Shown here piece after piece: positions 25,601-34,494 of a DNA stretch of 64,000 nucleotides (the stretch's first letter is position 1; every line of letters starts with the position of its first letter). The translations under genes were made by a program, and so were the position numbers. The notes under the pieces are model-generated. The model was given only the letters and a program-made list of their open reading frames with translations. It was not told where the DNA came from and ran no database searches. The stretch comes from Breoghania corrubedonensis (GTDB lineage Bacteria; Pseudomonadota; Alphaproteobacteria; Rhizobiales; Stappiaceae). The stretch lies in the NCBI RefSeq assembly GCF_003053845.1, contig NZ_QAYG01000008.1, positions 177,973 through 241,972 of the forward strand. The letters are read 5' to 3'.

Positions 25601-27604
25601 ATGACCGGAAGGTCCGCTCGATCGACGAACGGCAAGACAAACGGCAGGCAGGCAAGCGGCATGTCCGTTTTTCGCCTCGTCTTGCTTTGTCTCGGGGGCG
25701 CCCTGGCCGCGGCCGCATTGTGGATGGCACATGCCGACGAGGCGCGAAGGGCCACGCGTGCCGGCGCGCGCGACGCGCTGCGCATGGACCTCGCCGACAC
25801 ACTGATTTCCCTGCGCGACTTCCGCGACGCCGCGAGCCGCTATCTGAACAATCCATCGCGCGAACGGATCGGTCCGGTGAGCGAGGCGGAGTGGCGGTTG
25901 CGCGACCGGCTCAACGCCCTGGGAACGCTCCCGGCACCGGCGGACGGTTCGGGTGAGGGACATGTAAAGGCGTCGGATCTCATTGCCGAGCTCGACGGGT
26001 TGCACAATCTTTTGGAAAATGTCCGGTCCAGCCAGAAGGCGATCGGCAGCGACAGGACAAGCGGTCTGCTCGGCCGGCTGAAGGAGGCCGGTGATGCGGC
26101 TGCGGCAGCGTTCGGGAAAGAACTTTCGCGTCGTCATGCGCCGGCCGGGCTGAAAGACGTTGCCTCCGCTTTTGACAAGGCCCGCCGGATCGAGACCGTC
26201 TTTCTGGTAACGCAGGGCTCCGTCGATCCTTCCGGTTATCGTGGAGAACTGGACGGCCTTGTCGGCAAGCTTCGTGCCGCACGAATTCCAGCCAAGCTGG
26301 AGGCACGGCTCGCGGGACAGCTTTCCGGCTACCGCGATGCCTTTGTGGCCTATGTCGAGGCCGTGCTTCGGCGCAGCGCGGCGACGCGTGGTGTGGAAAG
26401 CGGGCTCGACCGGCTGGTCGGGGATCTCTCCGCGAAGCTTGAGGCACTGCGCGGGACATCGGCAAACGTGGGGCCGGGGGGCAACAGGCTCCTGCTTCTC
26501 GCCCGGCCGGGTGCGCTGCTGACGGCAGGGCTCGGGCTTTGCGTGCTCGCGGCCTTCGGGCTGGGGCGCTCGCTTGCTGAACGCCGCAATACGGCCTTGC
26601 CAGTTGACGACGAGACGAGGCGGGGGCTTGGCCTCGCTCACGAACCCGTCGGCACTGTCTGTGTCGCCGAAACAGTGTCCGATGCGGCCGACGCCAAGGC
26701 GGAGCGCGCCGAAGCGCTTGCAGAAGTGCAGAAGGCCGGCGCGGCGTGGACGGCGCGCAACGAGCGTATCGAGGACATGGCGCAGCATCTGGAGGAGACG
26801 GTGTTCGTGGCGATCGCCAGCCTGAAAACGGCGGCCGGCGCGATGAACGAGGCGGTGGAGGCCGTCGCGGTGACGTCGAAGAACGTGCTGGGGGCGGCCG
26901 ACATGAGCGGCACCAATCATCAGGCGGTGCTGGAGGCGCTGGAGGCAGTGCGCGCCCAGCGCGACGAACTCGCCGGTTCGCTTGCCTCCTTCGGGACACT
27001 TGCGGAGCGGACGGACGCGGTGACGACGGCGGCAAGGGGACGTTCGGGCGGTGGCGACGCGGTCATGACCCGGCTTTCCGGTTCGGCCGAGCGGATCGGA
27101 AACATGCTGGAAGCGATCCGCGCCGTGGCGGACCGCACGAACATGCTGGCACTCAACGCGACCATCGAGGCGGCGCGGGCGGGGGCGGCCGGCAAGGGCT
27201 TTGCCGTCGTTGCCCAGGAGGTCAAGCAGCTTGCCGGCCAGACGGCGCAGGCGACGCAGGACATTGAGGCCGAGATCGGCGCCATCCGCGCCGCCACCGA
27301 CGATGCGGTCGCCGCGTTCAGCGAGGTTGCCGGGGTGATCGATACGGTCGACGGGGTCGCCTCGAGCGTGCGCGAGACGCAGGCCTGGCAGGAAGACCGC
27401 ATCGCGGAACTGACCATGCGGCTCGACGAGGCGTCGGGCCTTGGGGGCGATGGCGAGAAGACGGCGGCTGTCATCCGCAAGGCGCGCGGACAGGCCCAGC
27501 AGACCGGGGCGGCCGTCGACAGGCTCGCCGTGATCATGCTGGAGGAAGCCTCGCGCGTGGAAGGCGAGGTGAAGGACTTCATCGCCGGACTGCGGGCTCT
27601 TTGA
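25601..27604 (+). CDS. Chemoreceptor-like protein without HAMP domain
   Basis: A 667-residue membrane-anchored receptor. TM1 is [19 protein letters not shown], followed by a helical periplasmic domain and TM2 around [17 protein letters not shown]. The cytoplasmic part lacks a recognisable HAMP domain and goes by a charged coil to a shortened signalling region with the tip [20 protein letters not shown]. The periplasmic part is alignable with the receptor at 22342 (for instance SGLLGRL against TGLLGEL, and the ARIP/AKIP turn), so the two are paralogues. ATG 25601 has GGGA upstream; ATG 25661 (MSVFRLVL) is an equally possible start. Degenerate methylation helices suggest altered or non-canonical signalling. 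Confidence 0.78.
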   Translation: MTGRSARSTNGKTNGRQASGMSVFRLVLLCLGGALAAAALWMAHADEARRATRAGARDALRMDLADTLISLRDFRDAASRYLNNPSRERIGPVSEAEWRLRDRLNALGTLPAPADGSGEGHVKASDLIAELDGLHNLLENVRSSQKAIGSDRTSGLLGRLKEAGDAAAAAFGKELSRRHAPAGLKDVASAFDKARRIETVFLVTQGSVDPSGYRGELDGLVGKLRAARIPAKLEARLAGQLSGYRDAFVAYVEAVLRRSAATRGVESGLDRLVGDLSAKLEALRGTSANVGPGGNRLLLLARPGALLTAGLGLCVLAAFGLGRSLAERRNTALPVDDETRRGLGLAHEPVGTVCVAETVSDAADAKAERAEALAEVQKAGAAWTARNERIEDMAQHLEETVFVAIASLKTAAGAMNEAVEAVAVTSKNVLGAADMSGTNHQAVLEALEAVRAQRDELAGSLASFGTLAERTDAVTTAARGRSGGGDAVMTRLSGSAERIGNMLEAIRAVADRTNMLALNATIEAARAGAAGKGFAVVAQEVKQLAGQTAQATQDIEAEIGAIRAATDDAVAAFSEVAGVIDTVDGVASSVRETQAWQEDRIAELTMRLDEASGLGGDGEKTAAVIRKARGQAQQTGAAVDRLAVIMLEEASRVEGEVKDFIAGLRAL

Positions 27605-27741
27605 CGGTCTGACGCGTCTCCGCAGGACACATTCCGACCTTCGTGGCTCTTCACATGTCGTCGTGTCGCGGTTCGGCGGCTTGTGGTAAAACCGCGCGAA
27701 GACACCGATATGGCGGGATCATCGAGGCGGGACGGAGAACG

Positions 27742-28926
27742 ATGAGCAAGACGTGCGTGATCGTTGGGGCGGGGCAGGCGGGTGCGCAAGGCGCGCACAG
27801 TCTGCGTCAGGGGGGCTATGAGGGCGATATCGTCATGCTCGGCGCGGAGGCTCATCCGCCCTACCAGCGCCCGCCGCTTTCCAAGAAATATCTCTCCGGC
27901 GAGTTCGAGGCCGAACGGCTATGGCTGCGGCCGGTGGAGTTCTACGAGACAAACCGCATCGATCTGAAGGTCGGTTGCGCGGTCTCCTCGATCGATCGCG
28001 AAGGCGCGCGCGTCGTGTGCGCCAATGGCAGCGAGATCGGCTACGACACGTTGCTGCTCGCGACCGGCACCCGGCCGCGCGCGCTGTCCCTGCCGGGGTT
28101 CGATCTTCCTGGCGTCCTGCCGCTCAGAACGCTTGCCGATGTGGACGCATTGCGTGCCCTGATGGAGGTGCCGCGCCGGATTGTCATCGTCGGCGGCGGC
28201 TATATCGGGCTTGAGGTCGCGGCCGTGGCGCGCGGGCTCGGTCACGAGGTGATGGTGCTGGAAAGCCAGGCCCGGGTGCTGAACCGGGTCGTGGCGCCGG
28301 AGCTGTCCGACTTTTTCTCAACGCTGCATACCTCACGCGGCGTCGTCCTGCGCTTCGGCGTTTCCGCCGCCGCCGTTGAAGGTGATGGCGAGGCGGAAGC
28401 GGTGCGGCTGACCTCGGGCGAGCGGATCGAGTGCGATCTCGTCCTGGTTGCCGTTGGCGCGGTGCCCAATACCGAGCTGGCCCAGGCAGCCGGGCTTGCC
28501 GTCGAGGACGGCATTTCCGTGGACGCGTCCTGCCGGACATCCGATCCGGCGATCTACGCGGCGGGCGACTGCACCCGCTTTCCCTCCGCGCGCTACGGCC
28601 GTAGCATCCGGCTGGAAAGCGTGCAGAACGCCATCGATCAGGCGAAGGCCGCGGCCAGCGCCATTCTCGGGCAGGAGCCGACCTACGATCCGGTACCGTG
28701 GTTCTGGTCGGATCAGTACGAGATCAAGCTGCAGATCGCCGGCCTGTCGCAGATGTACGATGAGACGAAGCGCATTGGCGATCCGGCCGATGGATCGTTC
28801 TACATCGCCTATCTGCGCGACGACCGGCTGCTGGCGGTGGATTCCGTTAGCCACCCGCGTTCGCACATGATGGCGCGGCGCTCGCTTGGCGAAGCGTGGC
28901 GCGAGGACCTGCTGCCGGCGGGTTGA
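27742..28926 (+). CDS. FAD-dependent NAD(P)H oxidoreductase (ferredoxin/rubredoxin reductase type)
   Basis: A 394-residue flavoprotein of the putidaredoxin/rubredoxin/AIF reductase family. FAD motif VIVGAGQAGAQGAHSLR, the family-specific YQRPPLSKKYLSGE, the NAD(P) motif IVGGGYIGLEVAAVA, and the second FAD motif YAAGDCTRFPSARYG are all intact. The C-terminal reductase domain reads VPWFWSDQYEIKLQIAG. It would transfer electrons from NAD(P)H to a small iron-sulfur or rubredoxin partner, but no ferredoxin gene is adjacent, so the partner and the final oxygenase are unknown. ATG 27742 has CGGAGA upstream. It is not physically linked to the trxB flavoprotein. Confidence 0.9.
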   Translation: MSKTCVIVGAGQAGAQGAHSLRQGGYEGDIVMLGAEAHPPYQRPPLSKKYLSGEFEAERLWLRPVEFYETNRIDLKVGCAVSSIDREGARVVCANGSEIGYDTLLLATGTRPRALSLPGFDLPGVLPLRTLADVDALRALMEVPRRIVIVGGGYIGLEVAAVARGLGHEVMVLESQARVLNRVVAPELSDFFSTLHTSRGVVLRFGVSAAAVEGDGEAEAVRLTSGERIECDLVLVAVGAVPNTELAQAAGLAVEDGISVDASCRTSDPAIYAAGDCTRFPSARYGRSIRLESVQNAIDQAKAAASAILGQEPTYDPVPWFWSDQYEIKLQIAGLSQMYDETKRIGDPADGSFYIAYLRDDRLLAVDSVSHPRSHMMARRSLGEAWREDLLPAG

Positions 28927-28948
28927 GACGCGGTCGCCGGAGATATTG

Positions 28949-29746
28949 TCAGCTTGTTCCGGCGCGCACGTTTTCCAGCACAAGACGCGCGACCTCGCGC
29001 GGGATCTCGACCTGCAGCATGTGGCCGACGCGTTCGAAGACGTGGGCGGCGACGGAGCCGGGAAGGCGGTGGGCCTGACGGGTCGGCAGAACGCGGTCCT
29101 GCGTGCCCCAGATGACCTTCACCGGGCAAGGGAGCTCGCCCAGCTTGTCGCGCGGCAGGGTCTTCTGGCGTTCGCCGTCGATGATCGCCTCCACGATCGT
29201 CTCCAGCGCCTCGATGGCGCCCGGCCTCGACCGTACCTGGGCGATGTGGGCGGCAAGCTTGCGCGGCACGAGGCTTTCCCAGCCGAAGAACTGTTCCAGC
29301 AGCATCTGGATCTGTTCCTCGTCGCGCGCGGATGCGTAGCGGCGCAGCAGGCGGTGGTTGATTTCCTCGCCGAAGCCGCCGGGGGCAAGCAGCGTCAGGC
29401 TGGCGATGCGTTCGGGCGCGCGCAGGGCGATCAGCGTGGCGATGGCGCCGCCCATCGAATGGCCGACCAGATGGACCTTGTCGAGGGACAGACCGTCGAG
29501 GGTTGTGCTCACCGCCTTGGCTGTCATGCCCGCATGACCGATTTCGGGCCAGTCTACCGCCGCTCCGTGGCCGGGGAGGTCGAAGGCCAGCGAGCGCACA
29601 TGCCGCGACAGCGCGGTCTGGATGTTCGCCCAGCTCACCGCATCGCCGCCGAACCCATGCAGCAGGACAACGGGAGCGCCTGTGTCTCTGGAGCCGGATT
29701 CCGGGCCGTATTCCTGAACGGGCAGCAGGCGGACTTGGTCTGTCAT
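28949..29746 (-). CDS. Alpha/beta-fold hydrolase
   Basis: A 265-residue soluble alpha/beta hydrolase. The oxyanion motif VVLLHGFGGDAVSW, the nucleophile elbow VGHSMGGAIATL (Ser), the acid in IWGTQDRVLP (Asp) and the late histidine in ERVGHMLQVEIP provide a full catalytic triad. GGAG precedes the ATG. It resembles the hydrolase half of acetoin-dehydrogenase-like E2 proteins but has no lipoyl domain. The substrate, ester, lactone or a similar bond, cannot be predicted. It converges on the FAD oxidoreductase gene with only 22 bases between the stops. A second, distinct hydrolase lies at 49394. Confidence 0.88.
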   Translation of the reverse strand: MTDQVRLLPVQEYGPESGSRDTGAPVVLLHGFGGDAVSWANIQTALSRHVRSLAFDLPGHGAAVDWPEIGHAGMTAKAVSTTLDGLSLDKVHLVGHSMGGAIATLIALRAPERIASLTLLAPGGFGEEINHRLLRRYASARDEEQIQMLLEQFFGWESLVPRKLAAHIAQVRSRPGAIEALETIVEAIIDGERQKTLPRDKLGELPCPVKVIWGTQDRVLPTRQAHRLPGSVAAHVFERVGHMLQVEIPREVARLVLENVRAGTS

Positions 29747-30127
29747 TTATGTCTCCGGTTGTCTCTCGCGCGGGATTGTTCGTGGACGAAATGGCGGGTC
29801 TGCCGCGCATCAAAGCCTGAAACGCGGCGAGCGGCAACGGCGGCGCGCATCCCTGCGCGAAGCCTTGCCGGATGTGGCCAAAATAGCGGGAAACTGTGTG
29901 TTCGCGATCACATACAATCGCAGCATTGCCAATTATGGTTTTGACCCAAGACGATTCGGGCAAGACCGGGAATGGCGGCGTGTCCGCGCCCCATTCGGCA
30001 CGTGCCGGTTCGCTTCGCGGCGGATCGATGGCATCGGTCTGTCTTTGCCAAAACGCCTTCCGTCCGGGCTGATTTCCGCGGGCGGAAAGAACATCTTCTA
30101 GACCTGCGACCGATCGGAGTTGCCTGA
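29747..30127. other. Intergenic region upstream of the L,D-transpeptidase gene
   Basis: About 380 bases in a divergent arrangement. A 78-codon frame at 29865 has no domain, signal or ribosome binding site. AT-rich patches near 29905-29945 may hold the promoter of the transpeptidase gene; I see no other structure. Confidence 0.45.
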
Positions 30128-30733
30128 ATGCGCCGTTTAACGTTTCTGTTCGCCGCCGTCGCGGCGCTCTCCCTTTCCTTCCTGATACCGGTTCAGGCGC
30201 AGGAACGGGTCTTCGATCCGGTTTCCCGGACCTGGATAAAGGTCCAGCTTACGCGCGACATGGCGGCCGTGATCGCCAAGCGCAAGTACAAGCGCCGCGA
30301 GATTCGCTACTCGGGGCAAGAAGAACCGGGCACGATCATCATCGATACCGAAGAGCGCACGCTGACCTATGTGCTGCCCAAGGACCGTGCGATGCTCTAC
30401 GGCATCGGTGTCGGGCGTGAGGGGTTCACCTGGCAGGGCCGCGAGAAGATCACCCGCAAGGCCAAGTGGCCGGGCTGGACGCCGCCGGCGGAAATGCGCG
30501 TGCGCGAAGCGAAGGCCGGCCGCAAGATCCCTGCCTACATGCCGGGCGGCGAGAAAAATCCGCTGGGCGCCCGCGCGCTCTATCTCGGCCATACGCTCTA
30601 TCGCATCCACGGCACCAACGAGGACTGGAGCATCGGCTACCAGGTGTCGTCGGGCTGTATCCGCATGTTCAACGAGGACGTGATCGACCTCTACGATCGC
30701 GTTGCGATCGGATCTCCGGTCGTCGTCCGCTGA
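30128..30733 (+). CDS. L,D-transpeptidase (ErfK/YbiS/YcfS/YnhG family)
   Basis: A 201-residue exported enzyme with a Sec signal peptide (residues 1-24, ending PVQAQERV). The YkuD catalytic domain runs from about residue 65 to the end, with the histidine in YRIHGTNEDW and the catalytic cysteine in YQVSSGCIRMFNEDVIDLY, the canonical SxGCIRxxN arrangement. Such enzymes form 3-3 peptidoglycan cross-links or attach proteins to peptidoglycan, an important activity in polar-growing Hyphomicrobiales. CGGAG lies upstream of the ATG. It converges on the cyclase gene (25 bases between stops). All active-site residues are present. Confidence 0.93.
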   Translation: MRRLTFLFAAVAALSLSFLIPVQAQERVFDPVSRTWIKVQLTRDMAAVIAKRKYKRREIRYSGQEEPGTIIIDTEERTLTYVLPKDRAMLYGIGVGREGFTWQGREKITRKAKWPGWTPPAEMRVREAKAGRKIPAYMPGGEKNPLGARALYLGHTLYRIHGTNEDWSIGYQVSSGCIRMFNEDVIDLYDRVAIGSPVVVR

Positions 30734-30758
30734 TCCTGCCGAAGGTCTCGCGCGGTGG

Positions 30759-31988
30759 TCAGGCGACCGCCGCGCTGGCCACCGCGTCTTCGTTCCAGCG
30801 ATAGAGTTCCACCGGGTGCTCCATGCCCTTCAGCCGGTGGGGGCCAATGCTCTGCCAGCTTTGCGGGCAGAATTTCGCCACGGTATCGGTCGCAAGGGCC
30901 ATGGCGTGCAGGTCCTTGGTCAGCGCCTCGATGCGCGCGGCGGCATTGACCGCCGGACCGACGACCGAGAACGACAGGCGTGACGGCACGCCGATATTTC
31001 CGAACATCACCTCGCCGAGCGAAGCGGAAAGCCCAAAGTGGATTTCGTGCAGGCCGTGCTTGCGGCGTTTCGCGTTCACCACGACCCGGCGCTCGATCGC
31101 CCCGTTGACCGCATCGCTGGCTGCCCGGATGGCGCGCGCGTTGTCCTCCGCCTCGGCCAGCGGAAAGATCGCGAGCACCGCATCCCCGATGAAATCCAGA
31201 ACCTCCCCGCCCGCCTCGATGGCACTGCCGGCCGTGCAGTCGAAATAGTCGTTGAGCAGCGCAAGATACTCGTCGCCGGCGAGTGTTTCGGCGAGGGTGG
31301 AGGAATCGCGCAGGTCCGAATAGAGGATCACCGCGCGCGTGGTCGCCCCGTCGCCCCGGCGGATATTGCCGGCCAGTACCTCGCGGCCCGCATGCTTGCC
31401 GAGATAGGTCTCGGTGATGTTGGTGGTGATGTTCGCCTGTATGGCGGTCCGGCAGGCAACCGCGAAGCCGCGCTGAATGCGCCTCAAGGCGAGGATATCG
31501 GAATCGGTGAAACCGCCGGCGCGATCGGACGCCCAGCTGATGATGATGCCGGCCTTCTTCCCCACCGAGGATGAGGCGGCGGAATCGAAGCGGGTGATCA
31601 TGGCCAGATAATCGGTGTAGCCTTGGCCGGCCATGTCCTGCAGAAGCGGAAAATCGACAACGGCGGTCGGACCGGCGAGCCGGCGGCGCAACACGTCGGA
31701 CCCGGACTCGACCAGATGTTTGAACGGACTAAGGTTCCATTCTTCGGCTTTGCGCTCGCGGTGCGCGAATTGTTCCAGGACGACGTTCTGTCCCTTTTTC
31801 CAGATCGCGGCCTCCACTTCGATCAGCGGGTGGAGCGTCGGCCAGGAGAGCATGGAACGCGCCACGGGCACGCCGATGGAGAACAGCGCTTCGCAGACCT
31901 CGCGGTACATCTGCACGATGCTGGGCGTACCGAGGGCCTCATCGACCAGCCAGTCTTCAAGCGATGTGATCAGGGCGTCGTGGGACAT
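30759..31988 (-). CDS. Class III adenylate/guanylate cyclase-domain protein
   Basis: A 409-residue soluble protein. Residues 1-210 form a conserved N-terminal sensory region (IVQMYREVCEALFSIGVPVARSML), probably GAF-like. The cyclase domain (about 220-400) has the metal-binding aspartates in VILYSDLRDSS and VLDFIGDAVLAIFP, and the dimer/substrate strand SFSVVGPAVNAAARIEALT. The product would be cAMP or cGMP; specificity residues cannot be assigned confidently. No membrane segment is visible. The start at 31988 is the first ATG of the conserved N-terminus. Many rhizobia encode dozens of such cyclases, so the specific pathway is not predictable. The 131 bases upstream hold no gene. Confidence 0.88.
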   Translation of the reverse strand: MSHDALITSLEDWLVDEALGTPSIVQMYREVCEALFSIGVPVARSMLSWPTLHPLIEVEAAIWKKGQNVVLEQFAHRERKAEEWNLSPFKHLVESGSDVLRRRLAGPTAVVDFPLLQDMAGQGYTDYLAMITRFDSAASSSVGKKAGIIISWASDRAGGFTDSDILALRRIQRGFAVACRTAIQANITTNITETYLGKHAGREVLAGNIRRGDGATTRAVILYSDLRDSSTLAETLAGDEYLALLNDYFDCTAGSAIEAGGEVLDFIGDAVLAIFPLAEAEDNARAIRAASDAVNGAIERRVVVNAKRRKHGLHEIHFGLSASLGEVMFGNIGVPSRLSFSVVGPAVNAAARIEALTKDLHAMALATDTVAKFCPQSWQSIGPHRLKGMEHPVELYRWNEDAVASAAVA

Positions 31989-32120
31989 GGGAAGGTTCCG
32001 GTCGGTGGCTTTGCCCGATGGGGAGGCCGGTGGCGGGTATATAGGGCACGCAAGGGGTCGGCTATGCCTGGCTTCCAGCTTCCATTAGATCGGCACACGG
32101 GCCGGACGTGACAAGAGTAG

Positions 32121-32615
32121 TTACACGCAGTCGTGATCGTTTGCGCCGGCCGGCGCGATCCGCGTATCGGCGAAGGCCCAGAGCCGCGAGCCGAGGAAGG
32201 TGACCGCGGGAACGAGCACGATGGCAAGGAGAATACCCACCGATTGCGGCCAGTTGGTGAAGGCGAGCCAGCTCGCGAGCGCGCCGGAATTCGCGGCAAA
32301 GCCCATGAGCGCGATGAGGAAGAAGCGCGGCAGGCGGGCCTTCCAGCGCCTTTTCGCCTGCGGGGCTTGTGGAAAGCTCCAAAAATGATGGCCGGCGAAG
32401 GATACCGCAAAGGCGGTGAGAAAGGCGATGGTGTTGGCGACGAGTGGCGGCAGGATGCCGGGCATGGCCAGGCCAAGGGCAACTCCGGCATGAACGGCCG
32501 TGGCCGCGAGCCCGACGATGCCGAAGCGCGAAGCGGCCAGGATCTCGCCAACCGCCCGGCCGAACCAGGGGGGGCGTTCAGTCATCGTTTTCGCGCCGCC
32601 CTTGTGTTCCCGCAT
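32121..32615 (-). CDS. GtrA-family flippase-like membrane protein
   Basis: A 164-residue, four-helix membrane protein of the GtrA family, beginning with a cytosolic tail then FGIVGLAATAVHAGVALGLA and containing AVSFAGHHFWSFP and AIVLVPAVTFLGSRLWAF. Family members help flip a lipid-linked sugar across the inner membrane. ATG 32615 has AAGGA at good spacing; ATG 32585 (MTERPPW) is the alternative and overlaps the upstream gene's stop region. Either way the gene overlaps the 3' end of the glycosyltransferase (32578-33615), so the two are translationally coupled, an arrangement typical of gtrA-gtrB pairs for surface polysaccharide or lipid modification. Confidence 0.87.
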   Translation of the reverse strand: MREHKGGAKTMTERPPWFGRAVGEILAASRFGIVGLAATAVHAGVALGLAMPGILPPLVANTIAFLTAFAVSFAGHHFWSFPQAPQAKRRWKARLPRFFLIALMGFAANSGALASWLAFTNWPQSVGILLAIVLVPAVTFLGSRLWAFADTRIAPAGANDHDCV

Positions 32616-33615
32616 CGGTTTCCTTGCCTGAGTGCGATCCGGCGATCACATCGCGCACCAGGTAGATGGGCCGTTGCTTGGTCTCGTTGAACAGCCGGGC
32701 GACATATTCCCCGACGACGCCGATGGACAGGAGCTGGATGCCGGAGAAGAACAGGATCGCCGTCATGATGGAGGCGTAGCCCGGCATGTCGATACCGAAG
32801 ACGAGCGTGCGCAGCACAAGAATGAGCGCGTAGGCGAAGGCGAGAGCGGCGACGCCCGCCCCGCAATAGGTCCACATGCGCAAGGGAACGGTGGAGAAGC
32901 CCGTCAGCCCGTCGAGCGCGAAGTTCCAAAGTTTCCAGTAGTTCCATTTGGTCGTGCCGGCGGCGCGTGCGGGGCGCTCGTAGGGAAGGGCCATTGAGGA
33001 AAAGCCAACCCAGGCGAACAACCCCTTCATGAAGCGGTTGCGCTCCGGCAGTTCCTTCAATGCCTCGATCACGGTGCGATCGATGAGCCGGAAATCGCCG
33101 GCATTGTGCGGCAGGTCGATGTTCGAGAGCTTGTTGAAAAGCTTGTAGAAGGCGGAGGCCGAGCCGCGCTTTACGGCGGTGTCGCTGGTTCTGTCAACGC
33201 GCAGGCCATAGACCACATCGTAGCCTGCCCGCCAGCCGTCGACCATTTGCGGCACGAGTTCCGGCGGATCCTGCAGGTCGGCGTCGAGGACGACCGCGAC
33301 GTCGCCTTTGGCGTGGTCGAGCCCGGCGGTCAACGCCGCTTCCTTGCCGAAATTGCGCGACAGGCCAACGAGCCGTCCCGGCAGCCCGGCGGCGAAACGC
33401 TCGCTCAGGATCGCGGCAGTGGTATCGCGGCTGCCGTCGTCGACGAAGACGAATTCGTGCGCAAGGCCAGCCCCGGTCATGACCTCGCTGACGACCTTCA
33501 GGAACTGGTTTATCACCTCTTCCTCGTTGAAGACGGGCACGATCAGGCTGACCAGCGGACTTGCCGGACGGGCGGCCTTGCGGCGCGCGATATAGGGCTG
33601 GATGGTATCCGACAT
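32578..33615 (-). CDS. GtrB/DPM1-like bactoprenol glycosyltransferase (family 2)
   Basis: A 345-residue membrane-associated glycosyltransferase. The GT-A domain (about 20-250) has SLIVPVFNEEEVI, EFVFVDDGSRDTT, the LDADLQDPPE metal-binding stretch and the GSASAFYKLFNKLSNI helix of the DPM1/GtrB type; two C-terminal membrane helices follow (about 255-280 and 290-312). It would place a sugar on undecaprenyl phosphate, which GtrA then flips. ATG 33615 has GAGAG upstream. It is the first gene of a two-gene unit with GtrA. The third gene of a classic gtr operon (a polytopic transferase) is not adjacent, so the final acceptor is unknown. Confidence 0.9.
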   Translation of the reverse strand: MSDTIQPYIARRKAARPASPLVSLIVPVFNEEEVINQFLKVVSEVMTGAGLAHEFVFVDDGSRDTTAAILSERFAAGLPGRLVGLSRNFGKEAALTAGLDHAKGDVAVVLDADLQDPPELVPQMVDGWRAGYDVVYGLRVDRTSDTAVKRGSASAFYKLFNKLSNIDLPHNAGDFRLIDRTVIEALKELPERNRFMKGLFAWVGFSSMALPYERPARAAGTTKWNYWKLWNFALDGLTGFSTVPLRMWTYCGAGVAALAFAYALILVLRTLVFGIDMPGYASIMTAILFFSGIQLLSIGVVGEYVARLFNETKQRPIYLVRDVIAGSHSGKETDAGTQGRRENDD

Positions 33616-33821
33616 GATTTCTCTCGGCTTCGCCTTGCGCTCACGATAAGGCCAGGCGGCGGGCCACCTGCATCGGGATCGTTGCTTAGACCGGTTTGCC
33701 GCGCTTGTCACATGGCAAGCCCGCCCTATGGTTCACGGACAACAGGGGGAGCGACTGGCTGGGGGCGCGGCCGATCTTACGACCGGTGCTGCGGCAACGG
33801 GCGAACCGGACCGAGAGAGCC

Positions 33822-34481
33822 ATGATCCATCTTGATGACACGACGATCATTCCGATCGGGTGCAGCTGTATCAACCAGTTCCAGATCGATTTCTTCTTCG
33901 GAAAGGAACGGAGCCGGGGATCCTTGTTCCAGTGGTCCATCACGACGCCGCGCGCCACCGTGGAAGTTCTGGAGCAGGCCAGGGCGGGAACGCTCGCGCC
34001 GCTGTTCGCCGCTCGTGAGCGGTTCGAGATGGAGGGCGCGCATCTGCACAACCGCTGCTTCGATGGTTTCTATCACTGGCATGAGGACGGCGAGGCGATC
34101 CTCGGCCACGATGCGGAGCGTTTCGCACGCTTTGCGGAGAAAAGCCTGCACCTGATGAGCAACACGTTCGCCGCTACGGGCCCCGTGTGGCTGCTCTGGT
34201 CGAACATCCAGCCGAACCTGCGCCAGGAGATCGAGGACAACACCCGGCTCGCTTGGGCCGATTTCCGGCTGACGCGGGCCCGCCGGGACGCCATTCGTAC
34301 GGCCGCACACAATGTGTTCGCCGATCCGCGCTTTGTCTTCGTCGGCCGCAAGGAGGATGTGGATGCGGAGCTTTGGGGCGATGAGGAGGTCGTGCTGATG
34401 GACCTGCCGCGCTCGGACAAGTTCCGCGGCGCGAAGGGGCTTTACGCCGAGGTCTTCGCGCGGATCGAGGCGGCCGCCTGA
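33822..34481 (+). CDS. Hypothetical protein, DUF1796-like (papain-like fold?)
   Basis: A 219-residue soluble protein starting at ATG 33822 (GAGAG upstream). The opening TTIIPIGCSCINQFQIDFFF resembles the start of DUF1796-type putative cysteine-peptidase-like proteins (pattern SLGxxC), and HLHNRCFDGFYHWHED contributes another cysteine and several histidines. The C-terminal half (FADPRFVFVGRKEDVDAELWG) is unremarkable. No signal peptide or membrane helix is present. The family link is weak recognition, not proof, and catalytic activity is unproven. It converges with a methyltransferase gene (34495) with 13 bases between them and lies next to the gtrA-gtrB-type pair, which suggests a role in cell-surface glycan modification. 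Confidence 0.7.
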   Translation: MIHLDDTTIIPIGCSCINQFQIDFFFGKERSRGSLFQWSITTPRATVEVLEQARAGTLAPLFAARERFEMEGAHLHNRCFDGFYHWHEDGEAILGHDAERFARFAEKSLHLMSNTFAATGPVWLLWSNIQPNLRQEIEDNTRLAWADFRLTRARRDAIRTAAHNVFADPRFVFVGRKEDVDAELWGDEEVVLMDLPRSDKFRGAKGLYAEVFARIEAAA

Positions 34482-34494
34482 AGCGGCCTTCTGC

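Noticed and set aside
27643..27741. Upstream extension of the FAD oxidoreductase
   Set aside because: The 33 extra codons have no family sequence and ATG 27742 has CGGAGA just upstream and begins the FAD-binding strand.
29865..30101. A 78-codon frame before the L,D-transpeptidase gene
   Set aside because: No ribosome binding site, no domain, and a composition typical of non-coding GC-rich DNA.
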